Shown: positions 35,953 to 45,279 of the stretch, one piece after another | How positions within the stretch are numbered: position 1 is the stretch's first letter | How the letters are laid out: each line of letters begins with the position of its first letter | Assembly: GCA_008501635.1 (NCBI GenBank) | Contig: QQUJ01000022.1 | Coordinates: 62,001-126,000, forward strand | Source of the DNA: Pseudomonadota bacterium | GTDB lineage: Bacteria; Pseudomonadota; Gammaproteobacteria; QQUJ01 | Direction of reading: 5' to 3' | Length of the DNA stretch: 64,000 bases | Translations under genes and position numbers: made by a program | The notes under the pieces: model-generated | What the model was told of the DNA's origin: nothing | Database searches by the model: none | The model's input: the letters and a program-made list of their open reading frames with translations, nothing else

Positions 35953-36969
35953 ATGTTTGGTTTCAAGCGCAACAAATCCGATCAATCAGCGCACGAGCAC
36001 GTTCCGCCGCCTGCCACGGAGAACGCCGCCGACGCCACACCCACCCGGGAGGGGTTGCTCACCCGCCTGAAGCGCGGCCTTGGCAAGACTCGCGCCGGTC
36101 TCGCCGAAGGGCTGATCGGCGTGGTGCGCGGGCGCAAGGCCATCGACGCCGACCTGCTCGAAGAGATCGAAACCCTGCTGCTGACCGCCGATCTTGGTGT
36201 CGAAGCCACCCAGGCGATCATCACCGACCTTACCGCGCGCGTCTCCCGCAAGGAACTGACCGACGCGGCGACCCTGCTCGAAGCGCTGCGGGCAGAGATG
36301 CGATCCCTCCTGGAGCCGTGCGCGATACCCTTGCGGCTCGCCGACTCCCCAACGACTTTCGTTATCCTGATGGTCGGTGTCAATGGCGCCGGCAAGACCA
36401 CAACCATCGGCAAACTGGCGCGCAACTTTCTCGCCCAGGGCAAGAGCGTGATGCTGGCCGCCGGTGACACTTTCCGCGCGGCGGCGGTTGAGCAACTGCA
36501 GGTGTGGGGAGCGCGCAACGGAGTGCCCGTGGTAGCGCAGCACAGCGGCGCCGATTCGGCCGCAGTGATTTTCGATGCGCTGCAGTCCGCACGTGCGCGC
36601 GGCATCGACGTGCTGATCGCCGACACCGCCGGACGCCTGCACAACAAGGCGAATCTGATGGAGGAGTTGAAGAAGATCCGCCGCGTCATGGGCAAGATCG
36701 ACGCCGCCGCCCCCCACGAGGTGATGCTGGTCCTCGACGCCGGCACCGGGCAGAACGCGCTCAGCCAGGCGCGCGAGTTTCACAATGCCGTCGGCGTCAC
36801 CGGTATCACCCTGACCAAGCTCGATGGCACCGCCAAAGGCGGCGTGATCTTCGCGATCGCCAAGGCGATGGGGCTGCCAATCCGTTACATCGGCGTCGGC
36901 GAACAGGCCGAGGATTTGCGCGAGTTCGACGCCACAGCGTTTGTCGATGCCCTGTTCGACTCGGATTGA
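35953..36969 (+). CDS. ftsY: Signal recognition particle receptor FtsY
   Basis: 338 residues, in the short FtsY range. A charged N-terminal A domain (~1-45) leads to the NG domain: helical N part (LLTADLGVEATQAIITDLTA), GVNGAGKTTTIGKLA (G1), DTFRAAAVEQLQVW, DTAGRLHNKANLM (G3), TKLDGTAKGG (G4) and IGVGEQAEDLREF at the end. This GTPase delivers the SRP-ribosome complex to the inner membrane. First gene of the ftsYEX unit. Confidence 0.97.
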   Translation: MFGFKRNKSDQSAHEHVPPPATENAADATPTREGLLTRLKRGLGKTRAGLAEGLIGVVRGRKAIDADLLEEIETLLLTADLGVEATQAIITDLTARVSRKELTDAATLLEALRAEMRSLLEPCAIPLRLADSPTTFVILMVGVNGAGKTTTIGKLARNFLAQGKSVMLAAGDTFRAAAVEQLQVWGARNGVPVVAQHSGADSAAVIFDALQSARARGIDVLIADTAGRLHNKANLMEELKKIRRVMGKIDAAAPHEVMLVLDAGTGQNALSQAREFHNAVGVTGITLTKLDGTAKGGVIFAIAKAMGLPIRYIGVGEQAEDLREFDATAFVDALFDSD

Positions 36970-36981
36970 TGCGCGGCACCC

Positions 36982-37677
36982 ATGATCCAGTTTGACAATG
37001 TCAGCAAGCGTTACGCCGGAGGCGGCAGCGATGCGCTCTCGCACATCTCGTTTCATCTTGAGAAGGGTGAGATGGCGTTTCTGACCGGTCATTCGGGGGC
37101 CGGCAAGAGCTCGCTGCTCAAGCTGATCTCAATGATCGAGCGCACCACGCGCGGACAGATCCTTTTCGACGGCGAAAATGTCACCAAGGTGCGCCACGGC
37201 CGGATCCCCTACCTGCGGCGCAAGATCGGCATCATCTTCCAGAATCATCAGTTGCTCTACGATCGCACGGTGTTCGACAACGTCGCCCTGCCGCTGGTGA
37301 TTGCGGGCATGCGCCACCAGGAGATCAGCCGCCGCGTACGTGCCGCGCTGGACAAGGTGGGCCTGCTCGGCAAGGAGGGCATGGAGCCGATTCGCCTCTC
37401 GGGCGGTGAACAGCAACGTGTCGGCATCGCCCGTGCGGTGGTCAACAAACCACCCCTGCTGCTGGCCGACGAACCGACCGGCAACCTGGATCCCGAGCTG
37501 GCGCGCGAAATCATGAATCTGTTTCAGAGTTTCAACGATGTAGGAGTAACTGTTTTGATCGCCAGTCACGCCCTCGATCTGATCCGCGCGTACGGCAAAC
37601 GCACCTTCGTGCTCAAACAGGGACGATTGATCGCCGGCGGTTCGCGCCCCCATGCCTACACCCAAAGCCATGCGTAG
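36982..37677 (+). CDS. ftsE: Cell division ATP-binding protein FtsE
   Basis: 231 residues. Walker [14 protein letters not shown], signature [14 protein letters not shown], Walker [13 protein letters not shown], and the switch histidine in SHALDLI. Pairs with FtsX in the membrane and drives septal cell-wall hydrolase activation. The ATG is 12 bases after ftsY and ftsX starts within its last 26 bases. Confidence 0.97.
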   Translation: MIQFDNVSKRYAGGGSDALSHISFHLEKGEMAFLTGHSGAGKSSLLKLISMIERTTRGQILFDGENVTKVRHGRIPYLRRKIGIIFQNHQLLYDRTVFDNVALPLVIAGMRHQEISRRVRAALDKVGLLGKEGMEPIRLSGGEQQRVGIARAVVNKPPLLLADEPTGNLDPELAREIMNLFQSFNDVGVTVLIASHALDLIRAYGKRTFVLKQGRLIAGGSRPHAYTQSHA

Positions 37678-38686
37678 CCGCACCCGCTCAGCCATCGATC
37701 GCGCCCGCCCACGCACCAGGACCGAAGCCAAGCGCCATGCCGCCTCGGGCAGACCATCGATCACGACGCGTTTTCAAGCGTATTGGATCAACCACCTGCA
37801 AACCCTGCTCGCCAGCCTCGGCAGGCTATGGCGCACCCCCTTTGCCAGTCTCATGACCGCGGCGGTGATCGGCATCGCCCTGGCGCTTCCCGCGGGCATG
37901 CACCTGTTGCTCGACAATGCCCAGCGCCTCAGCGCCAACTGGGACGGCTCGGCGCGGATCTCGGTATTTCTCAAGGATTCGGTGGGCGACAGCCAGGCGC
38001 GCACCCTCGCCGACAAGCTGCGCAGCCGCCAGGAGGTAGCCGACACGGAGTTCATTTCACGCAACGCCGCGCTGGAGGAGTTTCGCACCCTTTCCGGCTT
38101 TGGCGACGCGTTGAAGGCGCTGGACAAAAACCCGCTCCCTGCCGTGCTCGTGATCCGCCCCTCCATGGCCGCCAGCGACCCCGCACGCATCGAGCAACTG
38201 GTCAGTGAGTTACAGACCCTGCCGGAGGTGGATTTCGCACAGCTCGACATGCAGTGGGTACGGCGCCTCCACGCCATCATGGAGATTGCCCAGCGCGGCG
38301 TATTTGTCCTTGGCGGTCTGCTGGCCCTTGCGGTGCTGTTGATCGTCGGCAATACCATCCGGCTCGACATCTTCAACCGCCGCCAGGAGATCGAGGTGAT
38401 CAAGATGGTGGGCGGCACCGACGCCTTCATTCGCCGCCCCTTTCTCTACGGCGGCATGTGGTACGGACTGCTGGGTGGCGTGATCGCCTGGCTGATGGTG
38501 GGCGTCTCCTGGTGGTTGTTGCAGAATCCGGTGCGCGGGCTCGCCAGTCTCTATCACAGCGGTTTCGGGCTGGAAATGCTGGGCGTTGGCAGCAGTCTGC
38601 TCCTCTTTGCCCTGGCGGGGCTGCTGGGTTGGCTCGGCTCCTGGCTGGCGGTCGGGCGACATCTACGGGCCATCGAACCCGCCTAA
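37652..38686 (+). CDS. ftsX: Cell division protein FtsX
   Basis: 344 residues with a basic N-terminal tail, a first membrane helix near 65 (LMTAAVIGIALALPAGMHLL), a periplasmic domain (~85-215) and three C-terminal helices of the MacB/FtsX type, ending in AIEPA. It transmits FtsE ATPase cycles to periplasmic amidase activators. The start at 37652 overlaps ftsE; a later ATG at 37670 is possible. Confidence 0.95.
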   Translation: MPTPKAMRSRTRSAIDRARPRTRTEAKRHAASGRPSITTRFQAYWINHLQTLLASLGRLWRTPFASLMTAAVIGIALALPAGMHLLLDNAQRLSANWDGSARISVFLKDSVGDSQARTLADKLRSRQEVADTEFISRNAALEEFRTLSGFGDALKALDKNPLPAVLVIRPSMAASDPARIEQLVSELQTLPEVDFAQLDMQWVRRLHAIMEIAQRGVFVLGGLLALAVLLIVGNTIRLDIFNRRQEIEVIKMVGGTDAFIRRPFLYGGMWYGLLGGVIAWLMVGVSWWLLQNPVRGLASLYHSGFGLEMLGVGSSLLLFALAGLLGWLGSWLAVGRHLRAIEPA

Positions 38687-38742
38687 ACCATTAACCACGT
38701 ATTATCAGTGGGTTATCCGCGATTCAGGAACTTTCCCCACGA

Positions 38743-38769
38743 TTAGCACTCTCACGCAACGAGTGCTAA
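38743..38769. promoter_or_regulatory. CIRCE operator (HrcA site) at rpoH
   Basis: TTAGCACTC, nine bases, GAGTGCTAA: a perfect match to the CIRCE inverted repeat that HrcA represses from. It starts 60 bases before the rpoH start codon. Its right arm runs into TAAGAT (38767-38772), a plausible -10 hexamer, and TTAGCA of the left arm fits a -35 at 18 bases, so HrcA would block promoter access directly. Confidence 0.9.
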
Positions 38770-38802
38770 GATAGACACCAGTTTCTAGGGAGGAATTCAT
38801 CC

Positions 38803-39660
38803 GTGAGTAACGCTATCGCAACCCTGCGCCTGCCCGTTCCGGTCGGCAGCATCGATGCCTATATTCAGTCCGTCAACACCTTCCCCATGCTCAGCGAGGA
38901 GGAGGAGAAACGGTTGGCGCGGCAACTGCGCGACCATGAGGACCTGGATGCCGCATGGCAGATGGTAACCTCCCATCTGCGCTTTGTGGTGCGTATCGCC
39001 CGCGGGTATATGGGTTACGGGCTACCGCTACCGGACCTGATCCAGGAGGGCAACATTGGCCTGATGAAGGCGGTCAAGCGCTTCGACCCCGAGCAGGGGG
39101 TGCGGCTGGTCTCATTTGCCGTCCACTGGGTACGCGCCGAAATTCACGAATTCGTTCTGCGCAACTGGCGCATCGTCAAAGTGGCCACTACCAAGGCCCA
39201 GCGCAAACTGTTCTTCAACCTGCGCAAATCCAAGAAACGCCTCGGCTGGATGAACCAGGACGAGGTCAACGCCGTGGCGCAGGACCTGGGCGTAAAGCCC
39301 GAGACGGTGCTGGAGATGGAACGCAGGCTCAGCAGCCACGATGTGGCCTTCGACATGCCGCTGAACGCCGATGACGATGACTCGGCGAGTTTCGCTCCCG
39401 CCGGCTACCTGGCGGACCGCAGCGCCGATCCTGCCGCGGTGATCGAACGTGAGGACTGGGAGCAAACCAGCCACAACCGCCTCGCCACCGCTTTGGAGGG
39501 CCTCAACGCGCGCAGCCGCGACATCGTCGCACGCCGCTGGCTGCATGACGACAAGGTCACACTCCAGGAATTGGCGAGCGAGTACGGCGTTTCGGTGGAG
39601 CGCATTCGCCAGATCGAACAGCAGGCCATGAAAAAGCTCCGCGGTGTCATGGACGCCTGA
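38803..39660 (+). CDS. rpoH: RNA polymerase sigma-32 factor RpoH
   Basis: 285 residues from a GTG with AGGGAGGAA upstream. Region 2 has [20 protein letters not shown] and [20 protein letters not shown]; the RpoH-specific box is [16 protein letters not shown]; region 4 ends in [20 protein letters not shown]. It directs heat-shock transcription. The CIRCE operator upstream adds HrcA control. Terminator follows 25 bases after the stop. Confidence 0.97.
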   Translation: MSNAIATLRLPVPVGSIDAYIQSVNTFPMLSEEEEKRLARQLRDHEDLDAAWQMVTSHLRFVVRIARGYMGYGLPLPDLIQEGNIGLMKAVKRFDPEQGVRLVSFAVHWVRAEIHEFVLRNWRIVKVATTKAQRKLFFNLRKSKKRLGWMNQDEVNAVAQDLGVKPETVLEMERRLSSHDVAFDMPLNADDDDSASFAPAGYLADRSADPAAVIEREDWEQTSHNRLATALEGLNARSRDIVARRWLHDDKVTLQELASEYGVSVERIRQIEQQAMKKLRGVMDA

Positions 39661-39684
39661 ACAAGCGAGTTCCATGGATCGAGA

Positions 39685-39709
39685 AGCCCGCCCCGACGGC
39701 GGGCTTTTT
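39685..39709 (+). terminator. Terminator after rpoH
   Basis: AGCCCGCC, a short CCGA-type loop, GGCGGGCT, then five T residues. It begins 25 bases after the rpoH stop codon and closes the transcription unit before cca. Confidence 0.88.
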
Positions 39710-39760
39710 CGTTTCCGCCATGATCATCATCGGCTGTCGATTTCGGCTACCATCCGCACC

Positions 39761-40996
39761 ATGAACACCTATCTGGTCGGCGGCGCGGTGCGCGATGAAC
39801 TCCTGGGGCTTCCCGTGCGGGAGCGGGACTGGGTGGTCGTCGGCGCCACCGTCGAGGCGATGAAGTCACAGGGTTATCGCCAGGTGGGTGCCGATTTTCC
39901 GGTCTTTCTTCATCCCGAGACCCACGAGGAGTACGCGCTCGCCCGTACCGAGCGCAAGAGCGCGCCCGGATACCACGGATTCATGGTACACGCCGACCCC
40001 GGCGTCACCCTTGAGGAAGATCTGCTGCGCCGCGATCTGACCATCAACGCCATGGCACGCGACAGCGACCAGCGCCTGATCGATCCCTACGGCGGGGCTC
40101 GAGACCTGAAAAAACGTCTGCTGCGCCATGTGTCACCCGCCTTCAGCGAGGACCCTGTGCGCATCCTGCGGGTGGCGCGGTTCGCGGCGCGTTTTGCGCC
40201 ACTGGGGTTTACGGTAGCCCCCGAAACCATGGCGTTGATGCGTGTCATGGTCGCCAGCGGTGAAGTCGACGCCCTGGTGGCAGAGCGGGTGTGGAACGAG
40301 CTGACCCGTGCTCTGATGGAGGCACAGCCGGTGCGCTTCTTCGAAACCTTGCGCGAATGTGGCGCCCTGGCGCGCCTGCTGCCCGAAATCGACCGTCTGT
40401 TCGGCGTCCCGCAGCGGGCCGATCACCACCCCGAGATCGATTGCGGCATTCATTCACTCATGGTCCTGGAGCAGGCGACAAAACTCAGCACTTCGGCCGA
40501 GGTGCGTTTCGCCGCGCTCACCCATGACCTGGGCAAAGCCGACACGCCAGCCGATATTCTGCCCAACCATCACGGTCACGAGCGGCGCAGCATCCGGCGT
40601 TTGCGCGAACTCTGCGACCGCTTCAAGGCGCCGCGGGCATTTCGTGAGCTCGCCGAGTTGGGTGCGCGCTTCCATAGTCACTGCCACCGCCTGGGGGAGC
40701 TGCGTCCCGCGACCATCCTCGATACCCTGGAAAAACTCGACGCCTTTCGCCGCCCCGAACGTTTCGCGCAGTTTCTTCTCGTCTGTGAAGCCGACAGTCG
40801 CGGTCGCAAGGGCTTCGAGGATCGGCCCTACCCGCAGGCCCAATGGTTTCACCAGGCGCACGCCGCTGCGGCAGCGGTGGATCCACGCCCGATGGTGGCC
40901 ATAGGCCTGCAGGGAAAAGCCGTTGCGCAGGCGCTGCGTCGCGAACGGCTCAGCGCGATTCGGGTGATTCGCCGGGAGTGGGCGCCAACCCCATAA
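39761..40996 (+). CDS. cca: CCA tRNA nucleotidyltransferase
   Basis: 411 residues from ATG 39761. Class II CCA enzyme: [20 protein letters not shown], then [20 protein letters not shown] with the catalytic carboxylates, [11 protein letters not shown], and the RNA-binding [21 protein letters not shown]-terminal HD domain ([12 protein letters not shown]...LTHDLGKA) as in gammaproteobacteria gives phosphohydrolase activity. It adds or repairs the CCA end of tRNAs. Its 3' end overlaps the convergent VanZ-like gene by 47 bases. Confidence 0.96.
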   Translation: MNTYLVGGAVRDELLGLPVRERDWVVVGATVEAMKSQGYRQVGADFPVFLHPETHEEYALARTERKSAPGYHGFMVHADPGVTLEEDLLRRDLTINAMARDSDQRLIDPYGGARDLKKRLLRHVSPAFSEDPVRILRVARFAARFAPLGFTVAPETMALMRVMVASGEVDALVAERVWNELTRALMEAQPVRFFETLRECGALARLLPEIDRLFGVPQRADHHPEIDCGIHSLMVLEQATKLSTSAEVRFAALTHDLGKADTPADILPNHHGHERRSIRRLRELCDRFKAPRAFRELAELGARFHSHCHRLGELRPATILDTLEKLDAFRRPERFAQFLLVCEADSRGRKGFEDRPYPQAQWFHQAHAAAAAVDPRPMVAIGLQGKAVAQALRRERLSAIRVIRREWAPTP

Positions 40997-41375
40997 CGCG
41001 CCGTTCGAACCAGGCCAGTAGCTGATCACCCCCTCTGCGCAACACGATCCACGCAAGCAGTACGCCGAAGGTGTTGGCGAACATATCGGCCACCTCAAAG
41101 GCGCGTTGTCCGCTCAAGCCCTGTGCGAACTCCAGCACCACACCCATCAGGACAAACGAGAAGGCGTAGCCGAGGCGCATCATGGGGCGTTGATAGAGCT
41201 GGCCGAACCAGCCCATCAAAACGGCGTAGGCAAGTGCGTGTTGCAACTTGTCGGAGACATTGATGACCGGGATGGAAACCGGATCCGGGATCAACGAGAG
41301 CCAGATCACCAGGGCAATCTGCAGGCAACCGATTGCCAACCAGATTGGCCGCCGTTGCAGTTTGAGTTCATTCAC
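40950..41375 (-). CDS. VanZ-like membrane protein
   Basis: 141 residues from a GTG at 41375 that overlaps the uppP stop (GTGA), a strong sign of coupled translation; longer starts upstream would run into uppP. Four membrane helices; [20 protein letters not shown] and [20 protein letters not shown] match the VanZ-like family (YgaP/VanZ domain) with its conserved His and Glu/Asp. Function unknown; coupling to uppP suggests a cell-envelope role. Confidence 0.85.
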   Translation of the reverse strand: MNELKLQRRPIWLAIGCLQIALVIWLSLIPDPVSIPVINVSDKLQHALAYAVLMGWFGQLYQRPMMRLGYAFSFVLMGVVLEFAQGLSGQRAFEVADMFANTFGVLLAWIVLRRGGDQLLAWFERRVMGLAPTPGESPESR

Positions 41376-42166
41376 AGAAATATCATCAACAGCACCGCAC
41401 CAAGCACCAGACGGTAGATGACAAACGGCGCCATGCCCACCCGTTGCAGCAGCGCGATAAAAAGCCGAATACAGAGATAGGCGCTCAGCGCGGAGATCAC
41501 CACCCCGAGAGCCAGCGCCCCCCACTCTACCGTTTCGCTGGAACGGACCAGTTTCATGGTCTCCAGACCGCCGGCCAGCACAATGACGGGTATCGAGAGC
41601 AGAAACGAGAAGCGCGCCGCCCCGACCCGATCGAGACCCATGAACAGCGCGGCAGTGATGGTGATACCCGAGCGGGAAGTGCCGGGTATCAGCGCAATGG
41701 CCTGCGCCACCCCGACGACCAACACGTCACGCCAGGTGAGGGTATGTTCGTCGCGTTCGCGCCGCCCGACCCGATCCGACCACCACAACAGGAGCCCGAA
41801 GCCGAGGGTGGTGACTGCGATGACCAACGGCGAACGCAGATGCAACTCAATCAGATCGTTGAAGGCAAGACCGGCGACTCCCACCGGAATGGTGCCGAGC
41901 AACACCGCCCACGCCAGGCGACTGTCGGGGCTGTGCCGCCCGCGCAGCGAACCGAACCAGTCACGACCCATGGGCGTCAGTTCGTGGCGGAAGTACCAGA
42001 CCACCGCCGAGAGCGTTCCCACATGCACCGCCACGTCAAAGGCGAGCCCCTGATCCTCCCAGCCGGCGATTTTCGGCAGCAGAATGAGGTGCGCCGAACT
42101 GGAAATGGGCAGAAATTCGGTCAATCCCTGCACCAGCGCCAACAGCCCGAGCCTGAACCATTCCAT
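41372..42166 (-). CDS. uppP: Undecaprenyl-diphosphatase UppP (BacA)
   Basis: 264 residues, eight membrane helices. The catalytic motif GLTEFLPISSSAHLIL and the second active-site block ALIPGTSRSGITITAALFMG with its Ser and Arg are both present. It recycles the lipid carrier for peptidoglycan and other cell-wall polymers by dephosphorylating undecaprenyl diphosphate. Coupled to the VanZ-like gene downstream. Confidence 0.97.
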   Translation of the reverse strand: MEWFRLGLLALVQGLTEFLPISSSAHLILLPKIAGWEDQGLAFDVAVHVGTLSAVVWYFRHELTPMGRDWFGSLRGRHSPDSRLAWAVLLGTIPVGVAGLAFNDLIELHLRSPLVIAVTTLGFGLLLWWSDRVGRRERDEHTLTWRDVLVVGVAQAIALIPGTSRSGITITAALFMGLDRVGAARFSFLLSIPVIVLAGGLETMKLVRSSETVEWGALALGVVISALSAYLCIRLFIALLQRVGMAPFVIYRLVLGAVLLMIFL

Positions 42167-42192
42167 GTATCGCTACGCCCCTTATGTTCGCG

Positions 42193-43395
42193 TCAGAGTT
42201 TGTGCCGCAGATCATTCAGCGCAAAACCGGCGAGCGGTTGCGCGCCCAGATTACGCGTAAGCCCTATCACCTTGAACAGCTCTCCCATCTCTGAGGGCAG
42301 CAGCAGTTTCTTGATGCCCTGAGCCAAGATAAACCGCTCCTCCATCCCCAGATCGGGCGCATCAAGCAGGGCGTTGATTCCCGCTCCGAGCAAAAAATAG
42401 GTCTGCGTGGTGTAACCCGCCACCGTCAGCCCCGCGCCGTGCGCAGCCTCTGCCACGGCGGTGAAATCGACATGCGCCGTAATATCCTGCAGGCCCGCCA
42501 GGATCAGCGGATCGGGGTGGGCGCGGTGGCGATAGTGGCACATCAGGGTGCCGTCGTTTCGATCGGGGTGGTAATACTCGTGACGCGGAAAGCCATAGTC
42601 GATGAGCAGGAGAAGACCGGTATCCAGGGTCGCGGCCAGGGTGGCGATCCAGGGTGACAGCGCCAGGCAGATCTCTGATTCATAGCCTCGCGGCCATTGC
42701 GCCCTCAGACACTCGGGCAACGCCTCGATCGCTGCCTGCAGGGAGGGACTCAACTCAGTATCCTGCCATGCGAAGGAATGGCCTTGCTGACGAACATGCC
42801 GTGCTTTCAAACCCTCGGCGGTGACGCGAAACCGCTCGACCGGCAGCGCATCCATTACCTCGTTGCCGACGATAACACCTCGAAAACCGGCCTCCGGCAG
42901 AGTGTCCAGCCACTCGACGCGTTCCACGAGATGCGGCAGATCGCGTTCGATCGTCTCGTGCTGGCGCTGGCGTAATTCGCCGCTCAGTTCGAGGATGCGA
43001 TAGCGCTGTGGCAACGCCTCGAGCCGCTCCAACTCGGCAAGGCTGTCGGCTGCCATGCGCCCGCTGCCAGCGCCGATCTCCAGTACCTCGCCACCGTCCA
43101 GTTCATCGAGCACCGCGCGATACTGATGCGCCAGGGTGCGGGAGAAAAGCGGCGAGATCTCCGGTGCGGTGACAAAATCCCCAGCCGCGCCAAACTTGCG
43201 GCTGCCCGCGCTGTAGTACCCCAGCCCCGGCGCATAGAGACTAAGCTCCATAAACCGCGCAAAAGGGATCGCGCCGCCAGCACTCCTCATTGCGTTGCGC
43301 AGCTGCTCCACCACACGCGCCGAGTGCTGCGCGGCATCCTTGTCAGGGGGCGGTAGATTATTGGGCGGGTTCTTCACGGTGACGGGTCGCGACAA
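42193..43395 (-). CDS. MidA/NDUFAF7-type SAM-dependent methyltransferase
   Basis: 400 residues with the COG1565 plan: PFARFMELSLYAPGLGYYSA, FVTAPEISPLFSRTLAHQYR, VLEIGAGSGRMAADSLAELE (SAM motif I), RGVIVGNEVMDALPVERF and IDYGFPRHEYYHPDRNDGTL, then MCHYRHRAHPDPLI. The mitochondrial counterpart methylates an arginine in complex I; the bacterial substrate is not known to me, a protein arginine being the first guess. It is upstream of uppP on the same strand. Confidence 0.9.
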   Translation of the reverse strand: MSRPVTVKNPPNNLPPPDKDAAQHSARVVEQLRNAMRSAGGAIPFARFMELSLYAPGLGYYSAGSRKFGAAGDFVTAPEISPLFSRTLAHQYRAVLDELDGGEVLEIGAGSGRMAADSLAELERLEALPQRYRILELSGELRQRQHETIERDLPHLVERVEWLDTLPEAGFRGVIVGNEVMDALPVERFRVTAEGLKARHVRQQGHSFAWQDTELSPSLQAAIEALPECLRAQWPRGYESEICLALSPWIATLAATLDTGLLLLIDYGFPRHEYYHPDRNDGTLMCHYRHRAHPDPLILAGLQDITAHVDFTAVAEAAHGAGLTVAGYTTQTYFLLGAGINALLDAPDLGMEERFILAQGIKKLLLPSEMGELFKVIGLTRNLGAQPLAGFALNDLRHKL

Positions 43396-43445
43396 GCGGG
43401 GATTGTGTATTAGAGTGGCAGCAATTCGAGGCAGGGAGGTTCGCA

Positions 43446-44201
43446 GTGGACGACTCGACAGTCAAGCTCAACGGCCGTGTTGCCCTGATCACCGGCGCGG
43501 CACACCGCATTGGTGCCGCCATCGCGCGCCGCCTGCACGATTGCGAGATGAATCTGGTGCTGCACTACCGCAGCTCACACACCGAAGCGGCGGCATTGCG
43601 CGAAGAACTTCTGGCACGGCGCGCGGAGTCGGTGCACCTCATCCAAGCCGATCTGCTCGACACCGGGTCGCTTGGCGCTATTGTCGAGGAGGCCCGTGGC
43701 GCGTGGAACCGGCTCGATGCCCTGGTCAACAACGCCTCAAGTTTCTATCCGACGCCGGTCGGGCAGGTGACGCTGGAGCAGTGGGAGGATCTGCTGGGCA
43801 CCAACCTGCGTGCCCCCTTCTTTCTTTCGCAGGCTGCGGCGCGCTGGCTGCGCGGTGAAGGAGGCGTGATCGTCAATATTGTCGATATCCACGCCGACCG
43901 CCCGTTGAAGGAACATCCCACCTACAGTATCGCCAAGGCGGGATTGGTCATGCTGACCAAGGCGCTGGCGCGGGAGCTGGGTCCTACCATCCGCGTCAAT
44001 GCCGTGGCGCCGGGTGTCATCCTCTGGCCGGAGCGGGGCACCAGCGAAGAGGAGCGCCGCAAGATCATCAGCTCCACGCTGTTGCAACGCCAGGGAACGC
44101 CGGACGATATTGCACGTGCGGTACTGTTCCTGATCCGTGACGCCGACTACATGAGTGGTCAGGTACTGACAGTGGATGGCGGCCGTACGATTGTCCTGTA
44201 G
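43446..44201 (+). CDS. Pteridine reductase-like short-chain dehydrogenase
   Basis: 251 residues from a GTG with GGGAGG seven bases upstream. The cofactor motif TGAAHRIGAAIA has the arginine (TGxxxRxG) typical of pteridine reductases, where other SDRs have glycine. The catalytic YSIAK and LVNNASSFYPT are in place. It would reduce dihydropterins or dihydrofolate with NADPH. It lies next to folK and folB, which supports a folate/pterin role. Compare FolM of E. coli. Confidence 0.88.
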   Translation: MDDSTVKLNGRVALITGAAHRIGAAIARRLHDCEMNLVLHYRSSHTEAAALREELLARRAESVHLIQADLLDTGSLGAIVEEARGAWNRLDALVNNASSFYPTPVGQVTLEQWEDLLGTNLRAPFFLSQAAARWLRGEGGVIVNIVDIHADRPLKEHPTYSIAKAGLVMLTKALARELGPTIRVNAVAPGVILWPERGTSEEERRKIISSTLLQRQGTPDDIARAVLFLIRDADYMSGQVLTVDGGRTIVL

Positions 44202-44296
44202 GCCGGTTATTGCGGCGGGCCACCCGACCCTGTCCGCAAGATGCGCCTCGCGGCACGAACTTTTTCCCGCTGACCGGCCGCCCTGCGCAGCCGTTA

Positions 44297-44818
44297 TCAT
44301 CGCTCCGCCTGCACCAATCCGGCGTGAGCCCCCCAATCGACTGTTACCGGGTGCAGTGTTTGCGTGGGATCATTGAATTCGCGCCACAGTTCACGGTAAC
44401 TGCGGTGCAGCGACGGGTGTACCTCGGCACCTGCCAGATCGGCCAACGGGCGCAACACAAACGCGTAGCGGAGAATCTCTTCGCGGGGCACCTGCAAGCC
44501 TGGGCGCTGCAGCACACAGTCGCCAAACAGCAGCAGATCGATATCCAGAGTGCGCGGCGCAAAACGCTCTTCGCCACGCACGCGACCATGCGCCTCTTCG
44601 ATGCGTGACAGCACGGCATCCACCGCCTCGATGCTTTGTGCGGTAACAAAGGCAGCGACGAGATTGAGGAAAGGCTCGCCATCGAAGCCCACCGCCTTGC
44701 TCTCGTAGACAGGGGACAGCGCCAGCTCGCCAAATTCCAGGCGCAGGTCGTCCAACCCTCCGCGCAGGTGGCGCTCGCGATCGACATTACTGCCCAGGCT
44801 GACATAGACGCGCCGCAT
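44297..44818 (-). CDS. folK: HPPK (6-hydroxymethyl-dihydropterin pyrophosphokinase)
   Basis: 173 residues. VYVSLGSNVDRERHL at the start and RFAPRTLDIDLLLFGD are the HPPK signatures, with the Asp pair that binds magnesium. It transfers diphosphate from ATP to 6-hydroxymethyl-7,8-dihydropterin in folate synthesis. Its start overlaps the folB stop by one base. Confidence 0.96.
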   Translation of the reverse strand: MRRVYVSLGSNVDRERHLRGGLDDLRLEFGELALSPVYESKAVGFDGEPFLNLVAAFVTAQSIEAVDAVLSRIEEAHGRVRGEERFAPRTLDIDLLLFGDCVLQRPGLQVPREEILRYAFVLRPLADLAGAEVHPSLHRSYRELWREFNDPTQTLHPVTVDWGAHAGLVQAER

Positions 44819-45171
44819 CAGCGCTGGCCGCGTTCGATGATCACACCGACGTCCCTGGAACCGCGCACTGCACCGGGTTTGTGCAACGTCACCCGTACCC
44901 AGCTCACGCCGAACTCTGCGCGAAGGATCGTTGCAATGTGTTCGGCCAGGGTCTCGATCAGTTGAAAGCGACTCTCACTGACAAAAGCCTGCAGACGCTT
45001 GGCGACGGCTTTGTAGTCGAGTGTGTCGGCGATATTGTCACTCGCTGCGGCCCGCGCGGTGTCCCAGGCCATCTCCAGATCGACGCTGACCGTCTGCGGC
45101 GTGGTGCGCTCCCAGTCGTAGATGCCAATGATGGTTTCAACGCGCAGATCGTGCAGAAAGATGGTATCCAT
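44818..45171 (-). CDS. folB: Dihydroneopterin aldolase
   Basis: 117 residues. IFLHDLRVETIIGIYDWERT, the substrate-binding IETLAEHIATILRAEFGVSW and VRVTLHKPGAVRGSRDVGVI with the conserved Lys and Glu are typical. It forms 6-hydroxymethyl-dihydropterin, the substrate of FolK, whose gene follows directly. Divergent from plsY. Confidence 0.95.
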   Translation of the reverse strand: MDTIFLHDLRVETIIGIYDWERTTPQTVSVDLEMAWDTARAAASDNIADTLDYKAVAKRLQAFVSESRFQLIETLAEHIATILRAEFGVSWVRVTLHKPGAVRGSRDVGVIIERGQR

Positions 45172-45279
45172 GATCTATCGTAAGGTGGCGGTGACAGCGG
45201 AAAACTATAGCCGCTCATCCGCGGCAGACCAAACCCTGCACCTTGACCTGATCACCCGGAGGAAGTCCAATAGCGAGCC

